DNA of 64,000 bases, taken from NCBI GenBank assembly GCA_016715105.1, contig JADKBO010000002.1, forward strand, positions 310,001 to 374,000, given 5' to 3'. The first letter of the stretch is position 1; every line of letters starts with the position of its first letter. Shown piece by piece: positions 57,519 to 64,000 of the stretch. The position numbers were made by a program, and so were the translations under genes. The stretch comes from Saprospiraceae bacterium (lineage in GTDB: Bacteria; Bacteroidota; Bacteroidia; Chitinophagales; Saprospiraceae). A model generated the notes under the pieces. It saw only the letters and a program-made list of their open reading frames with translations. It had not been told where the DNA came from and made no database searches.

Positions 57519-57839
57519 CTTTTGCTTTAAAATTTTTTGTGGATAAAATTTGACGTTCAATATTACTGAATTTTATTAGTACTTCCCCTTCATCATCTCA
57601 CAAAATGGTGCTATTCATTAACCATTTTCTACTTTTTGCACAAATAACCCTGCTTTAACACCTGGTTTGGACGGAAAAAAAAGGGATTTTGTCTAATTTT
57701 ATCCCTTGGAGGTTGTATCTTTTTAAAACAAAATATATGTTTGAGATTGTAGATTGAAACAACCCACACTTACCCAACCAAATTTATTTTAAAGAACGGT
57801 CAATCTGACCATTCAAATCATGATGTATAATTTTATAAG
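57519..57839. other. Divergent intergenic region (321 bases)
   Basis: No gene is supported. It holds the promoters of the SMP-30-like (minus) and M1 peptidase (plus) genes, but no convincing TANNTTTG element is visible. It also contains a minus-oriented terminator-like hairpin (57675-57707) and a small GGTCA...TGACC inverted repeat (57798-57810), 30 bases upstream of the M1 start. Confidence 0.4.
57675..57707 (-). terminator. Minus-oriented terminator-like hairpin between divergent genes
   Basis: On minus, AAGGGAT (57707-57701) pairs with ATCCCTT (57687-57681) and is followed by a T8 tract (57682-57675). No annotated gene lies upstream of it on that strand, so it could end an unseen short RNA or antisense transcript. 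Confidence 0.5.
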
Positions 57840-60220
57840 ATGAAACAACTTGTATTTTTTGCTTTCTTTCTTTTTACCGTGAGCTTGATGGCTCAATCCA
57901 TTCAAAATAATCCTGGATCCAACCACGGAAATAAGTTTGAACAACTTGGAACCACATTGCCAACGCCAAATGCCTATCGTACGGCAAGTGGTGCGCCAGG
58001 AGAAGACTATTGGCACAGCAAGTAGACTATGATATCAAATGTGAATTGGACGAAAAAAATCTTGTTTTAAAAGGGCAAGAAATGATTACGTACCACAATA
58101 ACAGTCCGGACGCATTGTCTTATCTGTGGTTACAGCTCGACGAGAACCAACACAGTACGGTAAATAACGCAAATTATCAAGACAGGAGCAGCATGCCAAG
58201 GTCTGCGAGCGACCAAATGCTTGACGCTGCTGATTATAGAAAAACAGACAATGGTTATGGTTTTATTCTTGAGAAAGTGACAGATAGTGCAGGTAAACCC
58301 CTTAAATATGTTGTCAACAAAACCATGATGAAGATAGATTTGCCTGAGCCGCTCGCTCCTGGAAAAAAATATGTCTTCAATATCAAATGGCACTATAAAA
58401 TAGTTGACCGTATGGACAACTATAAATTTCAGGATGCCCGAGGTGGTTATGAGTATTTTGAAGAAGACGGCAATTATATTTTTACCATGGCGCAATTTTA
58501 TCCAAGACTTTGTATGTACAACGATGTTTTGGGTTGGCAAAATCATCAATTTACGGGAAGGGGAGAGTTTACTGTTTGTTTTGGTGATTTTAAAGTAGAA
58601 ATGACTGTTCCTGCAGACCACATTGTAGGTGGTACTGGAGTATGCAAAAACTACAGCAAAGTTTTATCAAAAACGCAGATGAGCCGATACAAACAGGCAG
58701 AAAGTGCTACAGAACCATTGGTCATCAAAACACTAGATGAGGTAAAAGCAGGGGAAAACACCAAAGCTACCGCTAAGAAAACCTGGGTCTTTGAAGCCAA
58801 AAATGTCCGTGATTTTGCTTGGACTTCTTCCAGAAGATTTGTCTGGGATGCAATGCCCGTGACCATCGAAGGTAACAAAGTGATGTGTATGTCTTTTTAT
58901 GCCAAAGAGGCTTACCCCATTTACAATATGTTGTCAACAAAGGCCGTCGCCCACACTATAAAAACCTATTCTGATTTTTCAATTCCTTACCCTTATCCTA
59001 CGGCTCAAAGTGTAGAAGCCGCCAATGGTATGGAATATCCTATGATTTGTTTCAATCCAGGAAGAGCATTACCTGATGGGTCATACTCTGAAGGTTCTAA
59101 AAATGCCGCTATTTTGGTAATCATCCACGAAGTAGGCCATACTTTTTTCCCGATGATTGTCAATAGCGATGAGCGCCAATGGACATGGATGGATGAAGGT
59201 TTGAACAGCTATTTGCAATATCTTACCCAAGAACTGTGGGACAACAAATTCCCTTCTGATGAAGGTCCTGCATATTCCATTGTGGATTATATGAAAATGG
59301 ATAAAAATCAATTGGAGCCAATTATGACCAATTCTGAAAACATAGTACAATTTGGAAATAATGCTTACGCCAAGGTAGCAACAGGGCTCAATATCTTGAG
59401 AGAAACCATCGTTGGCAGAGAATTATTTGACAATGCTTTTAAAGAATATGCTAGAAGGTGGGCGTTTAAACATCCTACACCAGCAGATTTTTTCAGAACC
59501 ATTGAAGATGCAACTGGTGAGGACTTGGACTGGTTCTGGAGAGGGTGGTTTTACTCTACTGATGCATGCGACATCGCCATCGATACCATCAAACACGCAG
59601 TACCAGATATCACGGCTGTACCTAGAAGAACAGAAGATACTATCGTAAAAGTTGCTTTGGAAAGACCTTACGTTAATGAATTTGAAGACATTTCTAAAAT
59701 CAGAAACAAAGAGGATAAAAACATCAAATTTATAGTAGACCAAGACACTTCTTTGCAAGATTTTTACTACAAATATGATCGTGGTATGGTGGCTTATGAC
59801 ACAACAAAATACGATCGTTTATTGAAGGCGACGCAAGAACCAATGGGTGAAGATGGGGCAAAATATGAAGGAAAACATTTGTATGAGATTTCATTCAGTA
59901 ACAAAGGTGGACTGATGATGCCAATCATTATACAATGGGAATATAAAGATGGAACCAAGGAAATAGAACGCATTCCAGCACAAGTGTGGCGAAAAAATGA
60001 AAAGGCCTTGGTCAAAACTTTCGCTAAGAATAAGGAAGTAGCTTCAATTACACTTGATCCATACAAAGAGACCGCCGATATCGATGAGTCAAATAATGTC
60101 TGGGGTAAAGAAATGCCCGCTTCTCGTTTTGAATTATTCAAAAATAAAAAAGGAGTCAAACCCGCACCAAATAACAATCCAATGCAAAAAGCCATGCAAA
60201 AAAATAATGGTCGGGCTTAA
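57840..60220 (+). CDS. M1 family metallo-aminopeptidase (frameshifted near start)
   Basis: About 793 residues if one C is restored near 58014-58016, which joins EDYW to HQQVDYDIKCELDEKN. Signal peptide ending SLMAQ. The zinc-peptidase domain carries HEVGHTFFP and WTWMDEGLNSYLQ (HExxH-x18-E). The GAMEN exopeptidase motif appears as NGMEYPM. The fragment lengths and later domains fit large Bacteroidota M1 enzymes exported to the periplasm or cell surface, active on peptides. Three further plus-strand genes follow with gaps of 29, 26 and 5 bases, probably one operon. Confidence 0.85.
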
Positions 60221-60249
60221 TTTTCGCTTAAATTAAAATATTCTAAATA

Positions 60250-61044
60250 ATGAGATCGCACGAAATAGATTACTGGATTCATGGGGAAGAAATGCAATTT
60301 GTAGAAATTGAATTGGACCCAAGTGAAACAGTTATTGCGGAACCTGGCTCTTTTTTAATGATGGACGAAAGCATTGAAATGCACACCATTTTTGGAGATG
60401 GGTCAGGTAATGAGGGACAAGGTGTTTTGGGAAAATTGATGGGGGCAGGAAAACGTATTCTTACAGGTGAAAAACTCTTCATGACCAGTTTTACCAATCA
60501 AGGTTACGACAAAGCAAGGGTTTCTTTTGCGTCTCCTTATCCTGGTAAAATCATTACCATAGATCTTACCGCATTTGATCATAAAATCATTTGTCAGAAG
60601 GATGCTTTTTTGTGTGCGGCAAAAGGTGTTTCTGTTGGTATAGAATTTAGTAAAAAACTAGGCCGTGGATTTTTTGGTGGTGAAGGTTTCATCATGCAAA
60701 AATTGGAAGGAGACGGTATGGCTTTTTTGCATGCTGGTGGCTATATACACGAGCGCACTTTAAAAGCTGGAGAACATTTGCGCGTTGATACTGGCTGTCT
60801 GGTTGCTTTGACGCAAGATGTGGATTATGATATTACATTTGTTGGTGGTATAAAAAACACCTTGTTTGGTGGCGAGGGCGTCTTTTTCGCGAGCTTGATC
60901 GGACCAGGCAAGGTTTGGGTACAATCATTGCCGTTTTCAAGATTGGCAGATAGATTGGTGGCTCATTCAGGTGGTTACAATAGAAAAGGTGAAGGTTCTG
61001 TGCTTGGTGGTCTTGGTAATATTTTAGACGGGGACGGATGGTAG
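60250..61044 (+). CDS. TIGR00266/AIM24 family protein
   Basis: 264 residues, cytoplasmic. It has the conserved beta-rich TIGR00266 pattern: EPGSFLMMDESIEM, GEKLFMTSF, GRGFFGGEGFIMQKLEGDG, LKAGEHLRVDTGCLVAL and NTLFGGEGVFFASLIGPG. The bacterial family has no established function; the eukaryotic relative AIM24 is a mitochondrial inner-membrane protein. It is placed between the M1 peptidase gene and two small membrane-protein genes. Confidence 0.85.
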   Translation: MRSHEIDYWIHGEEMQFVEIELDPSETVIAEPGSFLMMDESIEMHTIFGDGSGNEGQGVLGKLMGAGKRILTGEKLFMTSFTNQGYDKARVSFASPYPGKIITIDLTAFDHKIICQKDAFLCAAKGVSVGIEFSKKLGRGFFGGEGFIMQKLEGDGMAFLHAGGYIHERTLKAGEHLRVDTGCLVALTQDVDYDITFVGGIKNTLFGGEGVFFASLIGPGKVWVQSLPFSRLADRLVAHSGGYNRKGEGSVLGGLGNILDGDGW

Positions 61045-61070
61045 AGCTTTTGAATTAAGTCTTCAACGAT

Positions 61071-61292
61071 ATGGAAGAAGATCAAGACAGGGATGAAACC
61101 AAAAATGGAATATTAGAAAAAACAGCTAATACCTTTAAATGGTGGAATAACTTGTCGACTTTGAATGCAGAAGATCCTTTTTGGATTGGTGGTTTAAAGA
61201 TTTTAGTGAGATTAGTTGGAATACTGGTTCTCTTAGCCTTATCCCCTTTGGTTTTATTGGGGATGCTCTTTGCAATTATTGGCGCCATGTAA
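61071..61292 (+). CDS. Small membrane protein (73 aa)
   Basis: 73 residues: a polar, acidic N-terminus (EEDQDRDETKNG), then a hydrophobic stretch of about 25 residues (LVRLVGILVLLALSPLVLLGM) at the C-terminal end. I do not recognise the family. Five bases separate it from the next gene, and 26 from the AIM24 gene, so it belongs to this operon. Probably a single-pass inner-membrane protein. Confidence 0.6.
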   Translation: MEEDQDRDETKNGILEKTANTFKWWNNLSTLNAEDPFWIGGLKILVRLVGILVLLALSPLVLLGMLFAIIGAM

Positions 61293-61297
61293 AAAAG

Positions 61298-61683
61298 ATG
61301 AGTAGATCGTCTATCTGTTATTGGTTCTTATCTATCTTGGTGTTTAGCGTACACCAAATATTTCAGAAGATTGCGCACATCTCTTTTCCATTTTTGGACC
61401 AATATGTAGACCCCTTTTGTTCTATTTCTGTTTAGCGCTTGTTTTGAACGGAGTTCTTTTTTCTCGAAAAAAGGCAAGTCTATATCGTTTGCCACTTTTT
61501 GATACTATCATTATTTGTCTTGCTTTGTCATTATTCTTTGAGTTTGTATTCCCGCGGATAACCCATTTGTTTTTTTATGACCCATATGATTTTCTATCAT
61601 ACTTAGCTGGCATGTTTTATTTTTACTTTTTTATAAACCCTGAGAAAGAAACATCAAACAGTAGATTTGGAAATCTCCAATAA
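61298..61683 (+). CDS. Small multi-pass membrane protein, magnesium-citrate-transporter-like (frameshifted)
   Basis: As given, the frame from the ATG at 61298 stops at about 61435 and a second frame runs 61417-61683. One extra T in the TTTT run at 61415-61418 joins them as YVDPF then LFYFCLALVLNG, giving about 128 residues with four hydrophobic segments. The FLDQYVDPF plus later FEFVFPRITH pattern resembles a short Bacteroidota family that databases label magnesium citrate secondary transporter; I recall this only by pattern. The 3' end overlaps the convergent glycosyltransferase by 30 bases. Confidence 0.6.
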
Positions 61684-62775
61684 TCCTTCATAAACGATAT
61701 TTGCAGATCGCTTCCACTCAAAATCCTTGAGCCTTTCGTCGCCTAATTCGACCAACTTTTTCACCAATTGTTTATCCTCTACAAGACGTTCCATAGCGCC
61801 ACAAATGTCGTTTACAGAATTTGGGTCAACGAGTAAAACAGCTTTTCCTCCTACCTCTGGCATTGAAGAAGTTCCAGAAGTAATGACAGGTATTTTTGCC
61901 GCAAAACCTTCCAAAATAGGAATGCCAAATCCCTCAAAAAAAGAAGGATATACCATTGCAACTGCACCCTTCAAAACTTGCATCAATTGATTGTCTTTGA
62001 CATTTTGCAAATGGATCACCCCCTCTGACTCCATCATTTTGGCTATTTCATCCGTTTTCCAGGCCAATTTTCCGATGATGACCAATTGATGACTGTGATT
62101 TTTTTGCTCAGAAAATTGATTAAATGCCTTGATGAGATTTACGATATTTTTCCTCGGGTGTAGGGCACCCACAAAAACAAAATAAGGCTTTTCACTCCAT
62201 TGGTCTACGATACTAAGCCCTGATTCCTTTTCTATATTTTCATTTTCTCGCGTTGGTAATGCATTGTAGGCTACTGTTATCTTATCAGAAGAAATTTGCA
62301 TTTTCTCAATGACATCATTTTTCACAAATTCAGAAACCGTTATTATTTTATCGGCTTTTGCTAAGTATTTAGGCATGAAAATTTCATAAAACAACTGATA
62401 GTCCCACCTCAATCCTTGAGGAAAACTTTTGTACGCTAAGTCATGACAAACCAAAAGGGTTGGGACCTTGGTCCTTAGACTCAAAAAGTTGTCTGGACTG
62501 TAAAAAACATCTATTTCATGTTTTTGCAATGCTTTTGGCAGTAGCCAATCAAACCACCACACAATGAGGACTGGATGCCGGGTAGCCATTGGCACCAATA
62601 CTCCTTTTAAGTTTGGAAGTTTGAGAAAAGAAGAGTCAAATGGTCTATCAAAAAACAAAATAAACTCATCTTCAGGATGTTGTTTAGCCATGCTTTGCAC
62701 AGTTTCAAACAAATACCTGCCAATTCCTTCGAGTCTGTCAGAATGTAGGAGTCTTGCATTTACTCCTACCCTCAT
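61654..62775 (-). CDS. GT-B glycosyltransferase (family 4 type)
   Basis: 373 residues; a retaining GT4-type enzyme for surface polysaccharide or glycolipid. It starts MRVGVNARLLHS, contains LEGIGRYLFETV, and the C-terminal nucleotide-sugar domain with VFVGALHPRKNIVNLI, PSFFEGFGIPILEGFAA and VITSGTSSMPEV. No signal peptide or membrane helix, so it is cytoplasmic or peripheral. Its ATG overlaps the stop of the HIT gene by one base (TAATG). Sugar specificity is unknown. Confidence 0.85.
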   Translation of the reverse strand: MRVGVNARLLHSDRLEGIGRYLFETVQSMAKQHPEDEFILFFDRPFDSSFLKLPNLKGVLVPMATRHPVLIVWWFDWLLPKALQKHEIDVFYSPDNFLSLRTKVPTLLVCHDLAYKSFPQGLRWDYQLFYEIFMPKYLAKADKIITVSEFVKNDVIEKMQISSDKITVAYNALPTRENENIEKESGLSIVDQWSEKPYFVFVGALHPRKNIVNLIKAFNQFSEQKNHSHQLVIIGKLAWKTDEIAKMMESEGVIHLQNVKDNQLMQVLKGAVAMVYPSFFEGFGIPILEGFAAKIPVITSGTSSMPEVGGKAVLLVDPNSVNDICGAMERLVEDKQLVKKLVELGDERLKDFEWKRSANIVYEGLLEISKSTV

Positions 62776-63173
62776 TATAGTATTACTTTTTGACTTATCT
62801 TTTGGGATAGATCCTCAAAAACTTCTTTGGATATTTGAGGACGACTTTTGGAAAAATTGATGTCTCCCAAAGTATTGATTGGTACCAGATGGATGTGTGC
62901 GTGAGGAACCTCGAGCCCTATGACCGAAACCCCTATCCGATTGCATGGAATAACTTCTTTGATCGCCTTGGCTATTTTTTGAGCAAAAACCATCATATCG
63001 GCTAGTACCTCTGCATTCAAATCAAAGATGTAGTCGATTTCTTCCTTTGGAACCACCAATGTATGGCCTTCACCCAACGGGTTAATGTCTAGAAATGCAA
63101 AGAATCTATCGTCTTCAGCAATTTTATAGGAAGGAATTTCTCCTTTGATTATTTTGGTGAAAATCGACGCCAT
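62775..63173 (-). CDS. HIT family nucleotide-binding protein
   Basis: 132 residues with the histidine triad VPHAHIHLVPI (HxHxHxx) and the N-terminal FLDINPLGEGHTLVVPK of Hint/PKCI-type hydrolases that cleave nucleoside phosphoramidates. It lies 5 bases after greA and overlaps the glycosyltransferase start by one base, so the three genes form an operon. Confidence 0.9.
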   Translation of the reverse strand: MASIFTKIIKGEIPSYKIAEDDRFFAFLDINPLGEGHTLVVPKEEIDYIFDLNAEVLADMMVFAQKIAKAIKEVIPCNRIGVSVIGLEVPHAHIHLVPINTLGDINFSKSRPQISKEVFEDLSQKISQKVIL

Positions 63174-63178
63174 AATTC

Positions 63179-63655
63179 TTAATCTAATGAAATGTCTAAG
63201 ATTTCAAATTTGATTTCTCCTGCCGGTGTGTGAACAACTGCAATATCTCCCACTACCTTTCCAAGTAAACCTTGACCAATTGGCGAGTTAACAGAAATCC
63301 TCTGAGTTTTGAGATCAGCCTCCGTTTCAGAGACCAATTTATAGGTGACGTTTTTATTAGTCTTGATATTCTTCATGGTCACTGAAGATAATATAGTTAC
63401 AGTAGAATTATCTAACTGGTCTTCACTGATGATCCTCACATTTGCCAATGCTTTCTCCATATCATTGATCTTGAGCTCGAGCATGCCCTGTGCATTTTTA
63501 GCAGCATCGTATTCCGCATTTTCAGAAAGATCTCCTTTTTCCCTTGCTTCAGCGATTGCTTTGGCAGCATCGTCTCTCCCCTTGGTTTTTAATATATCCA
63601 ACTCAGATCTTAGTTTATCATAACCTCCTTGAGTCATGTATGAAATGCCTGACAT
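63179..63655 (-). CDS. greA: Transcription elongation factor GreA
   Basis: 158 residues. The N-terminal coiled coil (residues about 1-75) shows MTQGGYDKLRSELDIL and REKGDLSENAEYDAAKNAQG with the acidic tip that enters the RNA polymerase channel and triggers transcript cleavage. The C-terminal FKBP-like domain ends with SPIGQGLLGKVVGD and HTPAGEIKFEILDI. Length is standard. A strong terminator for the gene to its right lies 30-70 bases upstream. Confidence 0.94.
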   Translation of the reverse strand: MSGISYMTQGGYDKLRSELDILKTKGRDDAAKAIAEAREKGDLSENAEYDAAKNAQGMLELKINDMEKALANVRIISEDQLDNSTVTILSSVTMKNIKTNKNVTYKLVSETEADLKTQRISVNSPIGQGLLGKVVGDIAVVHTPAGEIKFEILDISLD

Positions 63656-63684
63656 CTTTTCTTTGTTTACTACTTTATTTAAAT

Positions 63685-63726
63685 AAAAAAAAGAACGTTT
63701 CTGTCTTTGCAGGATAGAAACGTTCT
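63685..63726 (-). terminator. Strong terminator of the gene at the window end
   Basis: On minus, AGAACGTTTCT (63726-63716) pairs perfectly with AGAAACGTTCT (63702-63692), followed by a T tract (63691-63685). It ends the transcript of the outer-membrane protein gene and separates it from greA. Confidence 0.8.
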
Positions 63727-63871
63727 CGTTGTATTACGGCGCAAATATAAGCATTTTCTAGTTATATCTGGCTATTGTTTTTTGTGTTCAAACGACTCGT
63801 CTTTTTAAAACGAGCAATTCAAACCATTTATTCTGATTTAATTAATTAGAATTAATATTGAAGCATTCAAT

Positions 63872-64000
63872 TTAAAACACAAACCTCAAACTCAAATTGT
63901 GGGTTCCTCTGAAAGGGTTTGTTGCCCTGTAAGCATAATCTATTCCAAATTTCTGATCTGCTCCTTTTGACAAAGGAAGTAAAATGGATGCTCCCGCAGA
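63872..64000 (-). CDS. Outer-membrane protein, C-terminal fragment (PorV/PorQ-like)
   Basis: Only the last 42 codons are visible. They read as the end of a beta-barrel: ILLPLSKGADQKFGIDYAY and TNPFRGTHNLSLRFVF, with a terminal Phe as in outer-membrane proteins. The GTHNLSLR ending and preceding YRATNPF resemble the C-terminal strands of PorV/PorQ-type proteins of type IX secretion, but with so little sequence the call is tentative. The gene continues beyond the window. Confidence 0.55.
   Translation of the reverse strand, partial: SAGASILLPLSKGADQKFGIDYAYRATNPFRGTHNLSLRFVF

Noticed and set aside
57813..58016. Minus-strand frame of 67 codons opposite the start of the M1 peptidase
   Set aside because: It overlaps the signal-peptide coding region and has no recognisable product.

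Overview
The window looks like a chromosomal segment of an AT-rich member of the Bacteroidota, most probably from the Saprospirales/Saprospiraceae. The reasons are type IX secretion (T9SS) sorting tails, PorP/SprF and PorV/PorQ-like outer-membrane proteins, HYR, dockerin and SprB-like repeat proteins, a fused class II glycyl-tRNA synthetase, a Y-tailed prolyl-tRNA synthetase, a short LeuA and TANNTTTG-type promoter elements. I saw no tRNA, rRNA, CRISPR array, insertion sequence or phage gene.

Layout. 1-9.4 kb (mostly minus) is housekeeping: hisS (partial), pheS, aroA with a small TonB-C protein, phoH, then on plus a SAM hydrolase and aroB, then a family 2 glycosyltransferase and a flippase-like membrane protein. 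9.5-12.6 kb is a large peptidase/propeller/barrel protein. 12.9-21.8 kb (plus) is a surface cluster: LuxR-type response regulator, HYR-dockerin protein with a type A sorting tail, three-cohesin SprB-like protein with a type B tail, and PorP/SprF. 22-25.5 kb (minus) holds glyS, a DUF3127 protein and proS. 25.8-28.5 kb (plus) holds a Trp/Asn/Gly-rich secreted protein and an outer-membrane protein.

28.6-46.5 kb is the most unusual block. A minus-strand response regulator, lipoprotein and TPR sensor kinase are divergent from a tightly coupled plus-strand operon: a small T9SS protein, a collagen-like protein with 66 unbroken Gly-X-Y triplets, a beta-barrel protein, a giant (about 1915 aa) TANFOR-like secreted protein, a fibronectin-III-like protein and a FISUMP lipoprotein. 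Then come a Doc toxin with an unfamiliar antitoxin and a GNAT acetyltransferase (46.7-47.9 kb), the branched-chain amino-acid operon leuA-ilvD-ilvB-ilvN-ilvC (48-54.8 kb, minus), a conserved helical protein, an SMP-30-like lipoprotein, an M1 aminopeptidase operon (57.8-61.7 kb) and greA-HIT-glycosyltransferase (minus). A partial outer-membrane protein closes the window.

Eight genes are split in the sequence as given by single-base indels, nearly all in short homopolymers: the peptidase/propeller protein, the 27 kb membrane protein, the sensor kinase, the collagen-operon barrel, the giant protein (five indels), the FISUMP lipoprotein, the M1 peptidase and a small membrane protein. In each case correcting the indels gives a length divisible by three and a sensible protein, so I annotate each as one gene. 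They may be assembly errors or real lesions. Two hypotheses deserve follow-up: an extracellular cohesin-dockerin pair exported by T9SS, and a two-component-linked collagen-fibre operon.
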